Assembly: GCA_030248225.1 (NCBI GenBank)
Contig: JASANE010010140.1
Location: forward strand, 1-64,000
Length of the DNA stretch: 64,000 nt
DNA from: Trileptium ribeirensis
Taxonomy: Eukaryota > Nematoda > Enoplea > Enoplida > Thoracostomopsidae
Reading direction: 5' to 3'
The notes beneath the pieces were generated by a model, which was not told where the DNA came from, ran no database searches, and saw nothing but the letters and a program-made list of their open reading frames with translations. This document shows, in pieces, positions 18,734-33,700 of this stretch (positions are counted from its first letter, which is position 1; every line of letters starts with the position of its first letter). The position numbers and the translations under genes are program-made.

Positions 18734-21700
18734 CTGAAAAACCATTAATAATCTGTTTCACATTATGTTTTATATAGCTATCTCGACACAGTATTCACAG
18801 GTAATCAATTTAGAATGCTCAAAACCTACATATATAAACTGATTTCTCCAAACTGACAAAAATGAGCCTAGGAAATTAAAACGCCCCGGTCCGTGCCATC
18901 AGGCAAAATTTTGGGCTTTCCTGATTCAATGCTCCTTGGCAATTTTTTTACTTCTTCAGGCAAAAATACACTACAATTGGCATAGAAAAATTGACAAAAA
19001 TGTTACTTTAAATCAAATTCTGAAGATAAAAAAAATACTGCAAGCAATGGTTAAAAAATTGCAGTGAGCCTCAATATAGACATTTTTGCAGAATTCCCGA
19101 GACAATTTATTATTTTAATGTTTGTCGATTAAAACGCTGCAGAAAACAATTCATGCGCCCATTTAGTGCCCCGCGGCAAAATTTTCTGAAACAAACTGCA
19201 AACAGTTAAAACGTTCACAACAAAAAAGTGATCCAATCCAGAATGGTACTGAGTCAGATCAACTCCTGATACAGAAAATTTAGATTAGGTTAACGTGACG
19301 TTTTATCAGTGATAGAAATAAGTTTTTGATGCATAATTTAAACATACCAGAACCATATTAAGATAGCTTTGGTTTTAGCTTGAAAAAGCGTTAGTTAGTT
19401 TAATAGTTTCAATAGCGTCAGTGTAAAACTTGTAACTCTATCGAGATTGCAGAACATAGTGAAGCATAGGTACACCTACGCCCACACCTTTTGCGTGCAC
19501 ATCAAATCAGCTCTCGATAGCATTCGTCGATATGCTATATATGGACGTCAAACAATACCAGCACAAGTAACAACAAAACTAACACCGGCAATGAGTTTCC
19601 CATGCCTGAAAACCACCAAGTGAAACTTTTCAGCTGCCCAGGACGTCAGAACAAATTTTCTAATTATGGGACGAGGAACCATAAGGGTGACATACCTCAA
19701 ACCCCGTAACTCCAAAACTGCAGCCTTAATCTAAAAACAAAAAAAAAGAGTCATCGACATTTATGATTTTACTATGAAATAAAACCAAACAGAGAAAGAA
19801 ATTCGAATGTTAAGATTATAATAGCCTTGGTTCCGTGAAGGGTACTAAAAAGGGATAAAAACCCTCATTTTGACCTCTGACCCCGAAATAATGGAGCGCC
19901 ATACCCTTGTACCCATGGGTCGCAGAGTAAAACCAATACGGCAATGAGTTTCCCATGCCCGAAAACCCCCAGGTAAAACTTATCAGCCGCCCAAGACGTC
20001 AGAGCAAATTTTCAAATTTTGGGTAATGTGGCGCCATACCCCCGTGCCTCAAACCCCATAAATCCAGAACCGGAACCTTAATCGAAAAACAAAAATTCGG
20101 CATTTATCATTTTACTATGAAATAAAATTATCCAGAGAAAAAAATTTGATAATTAAGATAAAAATAACCTTGCTTCAGTGAAAGGTACTAAAAGGGGTAA
20201 AATGGGGCCAAAATTCCACATTTTGGCCCCTGAACCAGACCCAAATAAAAACGCTCGGTGATGTACACGGTAAATCGACTATGTCAGTTCGAATGAACCC
20301 AAAATTATGAAAATCGGTTAAGGCGTTCTCGAGCTATGGCCGATCACACACGCACACGGATTTTAAAAGATTTCACCCCCGCAACACGCAATCTCTACTA
20401 CGTTTCACACCGTCCTGATCACAGTAGCCATGCAGAATCGAAAAAAGACCATCAGATGATTTTTCCAATATCCAACGTATCGTTAATAGTTAATATTGAC
20501 AATTAATTTGTCTCAGTAACCCATTGGCTACCAACATGCAAACATTTTCTGCTATGACACCAGAGTCCCGGTGGGCCTCTGCACCAAGGAGAGCCCCTGT
20601 CGACATCAGGTCTGCCACATAGTATACGAAGAAACGGTTAATAGGACAGACCAATAAACACGCATAATTATAATTTTGTATAGTTACCAGGGAATAAAGG
20701 AACTGCCCATTGAAACTGGATCCAGAAGCTGCTCTTCAAAAATTAGATATAGCAAAACAAATGAAAGAAGAGGGTGCCGATGAACTTAAATTCTGTTAAA
20801 CATAACTTTGAATTAAATCTAATGTATCGTGACATTATTATCTCTACTGGAATTGGAATGTGCTGTGGAACCTAATAATATTTGTTATTCAGTCAAGATT
20901 CCGTTTGTCGATGTTTTGGTTCGGAAAAACAAAAATTGCTTCCATTACACATCAGCCAAATTATATTAGCCAAACTTATATCATTGTAAAATACTCAGGA
21001 TTGCGCACGTTGTGGTTAAAAGTTTCAGCCAAATTGCCTTTAAACAATCCATACACTCTCTTATGCACATCAAGTTGAAACCCGTTTGATGGACACACAC
21101 CACTGATCGCTCAATTGGTAAAACATTTGCTACGAGCATCCACATTACTTTCATTCGTTAGCATAAGTTGCAAATGAACAATTTCTACCTGGTCAAGATT
21201 GAAAATTCCTTCTGAGTTTGCTGATCTTATTTGCTGGATTGATATTTCCTTTTGTTTTAGTTGTATTGGAGTTTGATCACTGTGTATGCATATCTTTGAT
21301 CACTGTGTATATTATGTTTAGCTAGAGTAAAATATGGAAAATTGTAAACAATATTTTGAAACTGCAATTCGGCTCTGGTATGGTTTTTGCGTTTTGCCGA
21401 AACATGAATTTTCATTAACAGATTCCGGTAACTCCCTGAATGTTACTTTATGCAATTAATGTACATTATTATTATTATGAACAAACACCGGATGATGTTT
21501 AATGTTCTTATGATCTGGACAATAACAAGACATTATGTTCTAGCGAAATATTGAAGAAATTTGCCGCAGAACCAGACAAAGGGTAGCACAGATCGAAAGT
21601 TTAAGATCAGTCGCTTGATCACGATAACAAAATGAAGGAATTCACTATTTACTAACATTATCTTGGACAATATGCAGACGCTCTTTAACATCATAGAATA

Positions 21701-24700
21701 TATACAGTCATTGGAGTTTGCGATGACAGTGGTTGTAAAAATGTATGAGTCATGCAGCTACCTTTCAGACCCAAGCCATTGTCACAGATCGATGCCATAA
21801 AGACAACCACAACGTCAAGTACAAGCTTACAGCCTCTAGTTAACACACTTACCACAATATTATTTCTGCAAACAAATTATTATAGCAATACTATCTCAAA
21901 ATAATGATGGTCTGTGTCAACAATGCTCCACACAACTCACCTCAATGCAATAAAAAGCAATGTAGCGAAAAATAGTGAAAAACATCATACTATTCACTCT
22001 TTTAACAAGTGGCGACAATTTCAGCGCACATAATACGCAAAAAACAATGTTGCAATAATTATCTATAATACAAATGCCGTATATATTTTCTGTGGTACGT
22101 TCGGGAATTAACGTCTTACCTGAGCGTATTATGAAGCGAGCATTTTAATGTGAACAACAAAAAGTAACACTTCTGCACAGCAAGCGCGGTCTCAAACACA
22201 CCTGCGTTTACATTAGTATTTTAAGTAACACTACCTGAATAAATCGCAGCAATCCAACACCGAATAGAACGCCTACTGTAATTTAAGGCAGCAATAATAA
22301 TTTACGGCTGACTTACGGAATACCGAACTTACGTAACCTAACGATAAATTTCAATATTTCTCGAGCGAATTGTAACAAACTATATTGTTGTCATAGACGT
22401 GGAAACAGTGCGGCCTCTATAAGCAAATCTCACGATGTTACAATGAAACAACACTCTTCCGCTTAACCTTTTTCTCGGGTTTCAATAATTCATTTCTACA
22501 TGACAATAGAACACCGGTTTTTTAATTTATTGTAATTTCCGGTTAGCATAATAACTTCGAAGTATTATTTTGAATAAATAAATAGCAAAGTCGTGCTATA
22601 AAAAAATCCGTAAATAAACCAATAATGAATCTGAAATGCAGCCCTGGATTGTCCAGAGTCTTCCGAAATTCACAACTTTCATTTTCCGGGGAAAATTAGA
22701 AAGTGGAGGTATAAATTTTTTTATGTATGTTGTTACATTATTATTTATGCATATCTGTAACTTTTGTACAAACATTTTGAGGTTTTAATACAATGTTTTG
22801 GCAATAACCATAGCTGTGAATAGCTGGCCTCTCCACAAAAGGGAGTGGTCCCTACGATTTCGCTGGTTCTCCAACTCCAGTAAATTTCGGATTCCACAGT
22901 TTGTGCCACACCACAACATCCCCAGGTATTTCGAGGAACATCAAAAATAGTCGTCCTAACAAAAATGGTAAAAAAACTTAATACTAATACTTTTTTACCA
23001 CTGCGTACTTTTACGTTATTGCGATTATTTCTGATTAATGCCAAAGTAAAATAAAGCGCGACCTACGGAAATATATTTCCAGTAAATATGCAACAAAAAC
23101 AACTACGTACATGTTGCAAAGGCATGGAAAACACATTGAAACATAACTATAAAACAGCCAGATAACACTGAGCGTTAGCCCACAGCTAAACTGAGTGAAA
23201 TTCATCGCAGGTATTTCTAATTCCCACCTGTTGGAGTTCAGTCCCCACGGCTGGGCTCTCCATTAGCTCAAAATTTCGCCAGGAGGGTCCTGGCACCCAA
23301 ATTTGCCTAGAGAAAAAGATTAAAAATCATGACGGAAACGCTTTCAAAACGCATTTGGCAAAGAAAAAGCTATTTTCATAAAATTTACGAAATTTTCGGG
23401 TTTTGATCAAATTTTATGTCGTTTGAGGGTGTTTTTACCAAGCGAAAACAAAAAAAATTTTCCAAGAGGCGTTGATCTGTGGGGAGCCAAAATTTTTTCA
23501 GGGACCGGGGGCACATCGTTTTTGCCAGGGGGCACATCGTTTTTGCCAGGACCCCACACCCCACCCCTTATTAGGAACGCCCATCCAGGTACTATGTATT
23601 TTGGCCCGGTGGAGAGGTCAGATTTATATTTAAAAACATATGTAAACAGAAAGCATTAAAACATTAATTTAGGGACCCAAATAATTTATAGATCTAGTGT
23701 GACAGTGTGTTTCAGGCATGTAGGGGTGATATAGAATGTAGGGTCGAAAGATCTGAATAATCGGATCACCCTTTGTGAATAAACCAGCAACATTTTGTTA
23801 TACATTCATGATCTTTATGGCAATACAGAAAACTTTGGATCAGCTGTTGCATGTATTTCCGCAAGAAAAATAGTTCTAGCTCAGTCAACGTATTAGGTGT
23901 AATGACTGTATAAAGTTTAGTAGGTGCGGTATCCAAATCGCAAATTACTCACAGTTTAAAATTTCGAAATATATTTTCATAACGAACAAAATGAATGCAG
24001 AACAAAATGTTGGTAAAATTTTTTGTTGAATTTTAAAATGGGTCGAAACTTAGGTTTTGCTGGCGTGGCATTTAAAAAATAAATATATTTGAAAAATATA
24101 GAGCATTTCTGATTTAATCAATAGAAGATGATTTATGCAGGAGTAAAATTATTCCAATAAACTTAAACTACTGAAAGTTGTAATTATTACTTCAATACCT
24201 ACGAGTCCATGAAAAATGCAGCAGACTACGACACAACTCGGTCATAAAAGTACTTTGCCTTATTATTCAATGACGTTGTCATTTTTTCTTTTACCATGCC
24301 CCGCCCCTCAGAACAAATGCTAGCTGAGTACTTCCATGCTATTCCGAGGTCCAGGCTAGCAAGAAAAGAGCAAACCCTATTTGTACAACAGCGACTGTTT
24401 CACTGATGCATTTCCGAGATTCCTGGTAGACAGTGCAAAACGCAGTGGCGATAACAGAATTCTAAGTGAGATACGTTAGATAACGGAATTTATTAACAAC
24501 AAGTAATATTTACGTTATATAAATACTGAGCGGGTGGCGTAGTCGTTGCTTAAAATTTGATTTCGAGCTGTAGAATGCTGCTTTTGACCGAACTATACAA
24601 TTTTACTTCGAGCGGATATTTGCGTCCTGAAACCCCATCCCAACTGATCCCGAATTTGCGGCATTAATACATTTCTTTGTCGTTTGGGTTGCTACTAGGA

Positions 24701-27700
24701 GACTATATTTCAGATACACAGAAGAAATTCGAAGCAACTAATATTATTTCCACAAACTCGAAGCCGTTAACGGCGGAAGCTGAAGCAACGCTCATCGGAG
24801 CCCCCACCGTAATCCCAATGCATTCAGCGGGATAAACTACTGCACCGTTAAAACCACTAGCGCTGTCATGCGCGGTTTCTTTCGCATCGATGCACTAGTG
24901 GCTTTAACTAAATTGCATTCAGACATGCTGTCGATTCATCATACCCAGCTTCCGAACTATTAACATCATTATGTGGTGCGCTTATATCGGAGCTCTTACA
25001 TTATACGCCGAGCGATGCTTGCTGCTGATTCGCCTACAATGGTGAACAAGCACGACGGCGATATAGCCAGACGCGTGACTCAATCGTAGCATCGGTTTCG
25101 ACCATCTTCCAATCAAAGCTTTCGGCATTCACTAGCCGACCCGAGATCATTGGTGAAATAGACAACGTACAATCAAGAAGAGAACATATTTAAAGCAGCT
25201 TAACTGATACATCCAGTAAATTGTGATCTTAGGCTTAGGCTTAGTGATCTGCTAGCATTAGGATTATCTTGGGCTAGCTAGCTGCATTGGCCCTCCTCCG
25301 TCATCACCCCCAAGGTTTATTAGTGATATCAAATATGGGATCGCCAATAACTAATGAGCTTAGACAAAAAGTAACAATAACCGGCGCTACCCCTTAATAT
25401 CATTTGCTATTTTGGTGACTTTACAGCTGAGAACCATGGTTGCACCCGATCCCCTCCAGAGAACCTTAGGGAGTAACCGATCGTTTCCAGTGAACCCTGC
25501 ATGAACCCCAGGCTTCCGTCTACGTCCAAAAATGACCGCACCGTCAAATAAGGCAAAATTATTATTGAGCATGGAAAATTTTCTATTCTTATACAACTAT
25601 TTTTTCACGAATTCTTAACATTCGCAGTCAGATAATAATTGCACTATAAATAATGAGTTGAGCGGAGCCAAATTTTAGTTTCTTTCTTCACCAATATATG
25701 TGAACAACTATAAAAATACCAAAACAATAAATTTTAATTAAGAATTTTAATATTCTATTCTTATACAACCATTTATCATAAATTCTTGTTGTCGTAATCA
25801 AATATTAGTTGCACCATAAGTTACCAGTTGAGGAGAAATAAATTTCGCAGTTTCTATAACGCTCAAGAACTATCTTCACCAAAACATTTATATCACCGAC
25901 GAGAGAATGACTTTAAGCATTGTTTAAATTCGAAAAATTTTTATTGTCCTTTCTTTTGAACACCATCGCAACATAACTGCTGTACTAAAATGCCGACAGA
26001 AAACTAATATAAAAAAATATTGTACCTGACTGGCCAGGGCTGCTCCGAATTCCTGGTGCAGACGCCATATTCATCATCATATTCATTCCCCCCGCGCTAC
26101 AATAACAGTAAATAACTAGTATCTTGTATTTTTGGGTGAAACGATGCGACTGTGGTTTCATTTATAAGTTATCATTGTTAGGTAATCACCTGTAACAGGC
26201 TGTGTTTGATGTATATACCATCCTAGCTCTGGAACCCTGAACCCATTGAAAACCTTAAAACTTCGTCGACCCTACACCCATCTAAAACAACTAATTCACA
26301 TAATTTAGCACGTATGAATTTGCAAAAAACTTCAGCCTGAGATGCTGTTGTTAAACTTCCGAAGTACATAACGTTTTGATTACGTGAATACTGTTTAAAA
26401 TCTGTTGAAGATTAAGTTAATTAGTGCATGACCAATCTGTACCTACGCTAAGACCGTCCCAACTTAAAAAAACGGGAATTCATATGATCCAACATACATA
26501 TATTTAAGTATTACCTGAAACGACGTGGTTAACCTTATTTAATTCATTTGTGCTTAAATGGTTCCATAAAGAACTTTTCTAAAGTATTCTGATCATACAA
26601 ATTCATGGAAGACGTATCTGTTTAGCAATTTATGCGAAAAATCTCTCACAAACATGCAGCCAATCAGCTATATCTGGGATGCCTTTAGTCCAATAGGACT
26701 TCCAAATCTAAATTTGGCATCATATCACTGGAAACACATTAACACTGAAGTACCGATATGCATCCCCGATTCTATTCCACAAACAACGGCTCATTAATAT
26801 TACTGGCAACCTTGGCCCACCACTCGTCGCCGCTCCCCATCCCTGGAGCGACGATTCTTGGGTCTGCGAAAGAAACGCAAAGAGAATTCCCACGCGCAGC
26901 CACCTAAAGACCTGCATACATAGATATAGTTTCCAAACAGAATTTTACGAGGTACTCAATTCATAGATATTGCCTAAAGAACTATTCCCGAGTATTTAGT
27001 TAATATTACCACAAAACTATGTTTAATTTTCTCCACTCGCATGTCTAGTAATCCAGCCGCAGCGCATGTGGTCAGTGACCTTGAAAATCAAGGGTCACAC
27101 TTCACCTTCAATTGTATTCATCGTATTCAGCAACCTCGAAAAGCAATACATATATTCCAGAACATATCGGGTAAAATAAAGTTCATCGTTCACCGATAAC
27201 AAGCAGCAAACTAGCAGGATCTAAATTCTCAAATATTTACACTATGTAGGATATTTTTAAACCACAGGATTACTGCCCTAAAATGTGGCAAAAACTACAG
27301 CATAGGCGTAGCTCTCGATGATCTTATGTTTTATCCGATGCCACTAGGAATATTACAATTCAAGGCTCGTTAAACCCCAAGTGGTTAAAATCAGAAACTT
27401 GTCAGATTATACGTTCGCGAGAATTTGCAGGAAAATTATTAAAACACTGCAAACGAAAAGTTGTTTGCAATTAGATAGTAGCAATTAATCGAATAAATCA
27501 GTGTAAATCCATCAATCCATGCCTGAGTTAGGTATAACACAAATTTTTGCACAGTTAACCACTCATGCTCAGTTATAATACATACATAGCTAGGTTTTGA
27601 TCCATAGCCCAGGAAGACCCAAAATGTTAATTTAATATCTGCTTTCACAGTTTGTGTTGCTCTGAATGAGCCGGATGATATAATTTCAAACCTTAAAGCT

Positions 27701-30700
27701 ACGTTTGTGACAAAATCTCTGGTTACAAATAAAGGAGATGCATGTTGCCAAAATCTGACGATCTCCATTACTTTCACTGCTGAGATTGCGTCGCATGACA
27801 CGAGCATCAACACTCTAAACGACAACTTGCAATTTGATGTCCGGTTATAAAAGAAAAAGGACTGAACAAAATCCTTATTTTAAGCCTCCTCTCTCCCCCC
27901 CCCCCGACTTTCCAAATACACCCATGTTCGTGAGGTTTCCCCATGTCCGTCCCCACACAGCCGAAACCCCCAGTGTTCAACTAATTCCAAAAATTTCTGT
28001 GTCTAAAAATTTATGTTTTTTGTTTGCAAATTATTTTTAAGCATTAAATGTAAAAGTACAAACTCACATCTGGCCTTTTATTGCCCGCGGCATCGGCCCA
28101 CTGCCAGCGCCACTGCTTGCCACAGCTCCAAACATTGCCATATTGTTAGTTGCCTGCTGTTGTTGTGACTGTTGAAATGCTGGATGATTCGGTGGTATTG
28201 GCATCGAAACGCCGCCTGGTAGGTGTTGTGAGTTACGAGCAGCTACAACTCCCGAAGGGTCAGCTATTGTTTGAGGCATTCCAGATAGTTGATGAGACAT
28301 CGGAGGAGGCTTTTTAGTGTATCTTTCATACTTGGGCAATTCGGCTCGAAGTTCTTCCTGAATATTAAAATGAAAATGAAATAAACTTGCGTCTATACAT
28401 TATCAGATACCTTATGGTATTCTTGGATAATTACACGTTTCACTTTAAATATTTACCGAACAGTAAAAAAGCTTATTCAGACTAAAGTAGTTTTCTGCAT
28501 TGGTAATTTTTAAATATATATGCTTAAGGTAAAACGAAACCACACTACATGGAATGGAACTAATTTTCTACTCATAAACTATTCTTGCGACAGCACAGTT
28601 TGAGTAAAATATTAGTTCAGAAGTTCCTGAGTGACCAATCGTGGGGCAGCCCCGTAGATTTTATACAAAATATGTCCGTCTGAAAAGAATTATGATGTAT
28701 AAGTTTCCTGTTTGGCGTCGAAATCCATGCCATATCCACTTGTTGTTTCCAAATCACAATTATTGATTATATTTTATTCATTCAGAGCAATCTACAAATA
28801 TCGGAATAGATGAATTGGCTATAACACAAAGCTGTGCTAGAAATAAGTATGAAAGGCCAGAAGAACTTCAGTGGTTCCGAAAGGATTGATCTACATTTTC
28901 ACCCTTAGCCGACATAAGAAAAATATAAACTACCTAGCTTGTCCGTTGCCACTCTTTACCCGTTTTGGGCATCTGATTCTACGATTTTCTACATTTTCCA
29001 CTAGCAAGTTCACAGCGAGAGAGGGGTGGTGCGTGCTTCACTTTTCCAATCCCCATGTTCGTTCTATATAGCTCAAGCCCACAACTAAAATCTACTATTT
29101 ATCAATAAGCGCAAAATGCATGTTTTATGCTACGTGGTTTAAACATTAATTACCATTTCTAATGGTAAAACGTTACATTACAGCGTAGAAATATTTATAC
29201 GACCGTTACATGTACCTGAAGATAGAGAAGTAACAAAAAATATTCTCCTGGCTCTTTGAAAATTCCTCCGACATTGAAGATGGGGCCCCAAAATTCCTCC
29301 ACTTTTCGGAAGACTGGACAGACCAGTTCAGTGACGTTCCTAATCTGTCAATAAGATTTTGACTTCCACAAGTGCAGTCATTATTACCTGTGCTAATTTT
29401 TGCAATTTTTGTTTATATTTTACTGTTCAGTTATATACAACAAATGTATCATCTGTATGTACTGAAAAATTCCCAAAGTTTCGGATGGCATCCAGCGTCC
29501 TACATGATATAAGATGGATATCGATGTCCGTATCGGAAGGGCTTGAACATACATGGGTCCTTCTTTCAACAAATAGATACAGAGATCCCTGGCTAATAGC
29601 AGAGTTTAGGTCGACAACGATGCTCAGCTAGCGTTTTAGGAGGTAGTCGTTGTTTAGCTCAGACAGAACCCGTGACCCTAACGTACACTACTAAAAATTC
29701 TTGCATAATAGTAGCAACATTATTTACCTTCAGCTTGATCACGGTTCCACTAGATTTATATTTACTTTTACGCAATAGACAATAGAGTTAAGATATAGAA
29801 CGGAACAAAAGTTATGTCTATTGCATTACAATCGATCAGTACAAGTGGGCTGAAATTACTTGTGTTAAAGCTATTCCCGAAAAGTCACCAACTGTGATTT
29901 ATTTTAAATTAGAGACTATTACTTTTGATAAGTGGTTTCATATATCAGTATAAATTTTATTTAGGTTGTAACTGTTTCTTGAATAATTTTACATTCTAGG
30001 GCGAGACTGGCCTATCCACAGTTGGGGTGGGGGAGACCCCACTTTCCAAATCCCCCATGTTCGTGAGATTTTCCCCCATGTCCGTCCCCCCACTCGGCCG
30101 AAACCCCCATGATCAGCTAATTCCAAAGATTTTTTATGTCCGAAAATTTATGTTTTTTGTTTGCAAATTGTTTTTTAAACATTAATTACCACTATTTATA
30201 ATGCTAAAATATCGTTTTTAGCTTGAAAATACGTTCATGGCAGTAAAAATGCATGAAAATATGGAAATATTTTGTATTTTTAAACAAAATTTATCCCCCC
30301 CACTTTTAATTTTCCCCCGACAATGAACATGGGGCCCCGAAGTTCCCCCCACTTTTCGGAGGGCTGTGGACAAGCCAGCAAGATGGCCACAAATAAACAC
30401 ATATGGCATCATCATTTGTTGCTGAGCTTTCAAAAAGGCTGAATCTCGGCTTTCCCAACTGTCCACGTCGAAAGAGCACTACTGCTATGTAGCTGACACA
30501 TAAATTGATAGTCTATGCTAAAAATCGGCAAATACCATGTTTGCTGCACATGGATCGAAGAAATGAAGTCAAGTTACCAATAAACTAAGAGCTGTCAGTT
30601 GGTCGACTGAGGTCATTGGCAAAACGACTGACTACCAATGATTCCGATTTGCTGCAAAATTGTATGATGCTTTATGAAAGGTTCGGAAGGATGCAGTTAG

Positions 30701-33700
30701 CCTTAGCTAATGTATTTATCGAACTATCTGCAGATAGATTTAAACATGGTGATCTATCGATTCTGTCGTGTACCATTAGGTGCAAGACCAGTCCTTTTGG
30801 AAGCTGCTATTCAGCATTATTTTCGCAAATTCCAAAGTCACACTGCGAACTGAATCGTACTCATCGTTTACGTTGACATTACTACCAGTGTGAATACGAC
30901 TGATGATGCCATTCACATGAAAAACGAAATGGTACGAATATTTTAACAGTGTTGAATGAATGTACGAAAATTCTGTTCCAACAAGAACTGATGTCTCAGA
31001 TAGCAATGACGAAGAAAGTGGCGAGGAATATAAGCATCATTTAGTAAGTTAAGTGCATTCTTGTATACACTGCTTACATAGCAAAGTCAAGTCCCTACGA
31101 CAAGGCTACCTATAAAAGGGCACCAGTTCCTATATGAGCCTTACGGGCACAAAAAATCGAAAAACCCATATTAATCCCATATAAGGTAATCTTACCAGCC
31201 CAGCCGATTGGAGCGGCTAATTGTCATATTCCGGTTACAAGCAATGGGAGTTCGGAAACTTCAGATGGGCACCACCACTATATGAGCCCAGATGGTCCGT
31301 CAAAAATACATAATTGTAAGTTCGTCTGCATGCTGTTGTCTGCACATTTCGATGTTTTGAAGAAGTGTTGCTAATGTGTAGTCTCATGCTACGAGTTTCC
31401 GTATACAAACATCCGAATCACGGTTCTCTTGGAAACATACTCCCATGAGTCTGAACTGTGCGAATCGCAAAGCATTAAAAATCCCGACATAGTATACTTT
31501 CTCCCTCTTTGTAAATTAAAACAATGGTCATCAAGCGGGTTCGTGGAGTTTACACAATTTCACCCTAATATCTGTAGACTGGATATATAGCTGATCCACA
31601 TTTGGTTTTTGGAGAATGTCGCCATGGGTTCCCAGCTAGTTACTAATAATAATTATAGTTATCCATTCATCTCACGTTATTATAAATTTTAAACCTAACC
31701 AGTGATATATCATCTTCTGGGTGAACGATGCGCATCGACGATGTCTGTATTACAATTTTAGGCGGAGGCCCACGAGGTTTCGCGGCTTGCGCTAGCAAAC
31801 GTGCGTCAACAGCGCTACTTGACTCGCCACCTTCATGTGCTCCCGTGGAAGGTGACCTGCGACCACTAGTAGCCCTTAGCCTTTCATCCTTGTCTCCAGA
31901 GTTGCCACCGAAATTTGTTGCAGAGCCACCGCTGTATGCCGGGAATGTCGGGCGAACCGGTACGGCCGATGGAGACGATGCCGGTACTGTCAAAGGATTC
32001 TAAAATAGATCATGACATGCATATATGATTTAAAATATTTCACTTTGCACATGTAAAGCTTTCAAATACCTACACGATGTTCCTAAACTTATTGGTAATA
32101 CTGTTATTGCCCGGACCCACAGTACACTGGATTAGAGAATATCGGGAGAAGGGGCCGGTTTTTTCTTGGCTTGCCCTTTGCAAGAACCTTTTTTGAACTT
32201 TTTTTGGGCTTCAGACCCCTTTTGAATTTCGAATCAGGGTGCCCCCGGTTCAAAGAGACTGTGGAGAACTCGCTATACTGTCAAACTTTCCCCGTTGTAA
32301 AGAGTCACTGAACTTATGGTAAATCTAATAACAACGGATCAACGGTGAAGCCAGGTTAATCAAGCCCGCTTGCCGTTCATAGACGCAGACCTCGATGAAA
32401 TTATAAAAACTGTCAGAAACATTCTCTTTTGTTTATAACAACGTTCTAACATGTAAGATTTGGAAGACGGTCATTTGTAAGCTGCTCGTCGTTTTAAAAA
32501 AGAATAAACCAAAGACTCACTATTTTTGGTTCGAAGAAACACACAAAGCTGTGTTATTAGATAAAATGTTATTAGTTACACAATATTGAACGGGAACCAG
32601 CGTACCAGAGCGGAATTTTCTCTAATAGTGTTTGAGAAAAAACTTTATGCGTCTGTCCGCCGCTTAACTCTTCACCTGATTGACGGATTTTAGCATTTTT
32701 AATTCACCTAACCTTGAGTGACTACCATGACTGCATACTTAAATTTTCACAAGACCGACACGAATTCGAATTTTTGATTTTGACCTGTTGGGGTGAAGCA
32801 AGATTTTGGATTAAACTGTTGTCAGAAACATAAAATCGAAGAACAGACCAGCATCAGCTCATCGAGAGCTACAACTTCGCAGTTCTGCATTTTTCCCAGA
32901 GCAGCCATTTTCGAGCTATGAGCCAAAGATTATAAAATACCCCAAAATAAGTGAAATTTTAAAAATTTTTACAAACCAGGTTTTACTTGATATGGTGAAT
33001 GTTGGGAAGTGTTGTTAAACCGTTAAAACGCTGGCTTCATTGATGCAACTCCAGATTGGGTGCGCTATTGACCCTGGGTCGGTACCGGGGCAAAATATGG
33101 TAAAGTTTGGCACCAGAAATAGTCAAATCCCACTTTTTCTATATTTATGTCAGAATGTGTCTAAATATTTTCGCTGTTCCTGAATATGATAAAAACAATT
33201 TATTTGCGCGGTATGCATCAAATAAGGCAATATCGCACGTGAAAATCAAATTCAAATAACTAGTAACACGTAAACGTGGGTGACGGAGGCATGGTGGTTA
33301 ACAACGGCGTGAATAGTGCATACAGCTTGTGGAATTTCTAACATTTTTGGTAACAATAATAAGAGGAAGACATGAAAACGTCTAGTTATTTATACAGTAG
33401 AATGACAATACATCTATCAAGTTGTACCCATCAATGAAATTTAGTCCAAATCGGCCGAGTCATTCAAAAGTTATAACACACTTAATAATTTTTCACTCAT
33501 TTTTAAGAGACTTTGCTTAATTTTAAGAGAATTTATAAAGGTAAGTAGATCACTCGTATACAGTCTTTTAGAAAACGTGAAGTTACATGTTATGTCAAAA
33601 AATGACCGAGATAGCACGAACGGTTGTCGAGATATGATGAACTTAGGTTTCCCTAAGTCAATTTTAAGAGAATTTGCTTAATTTTTAAGGAAAGAGATGA

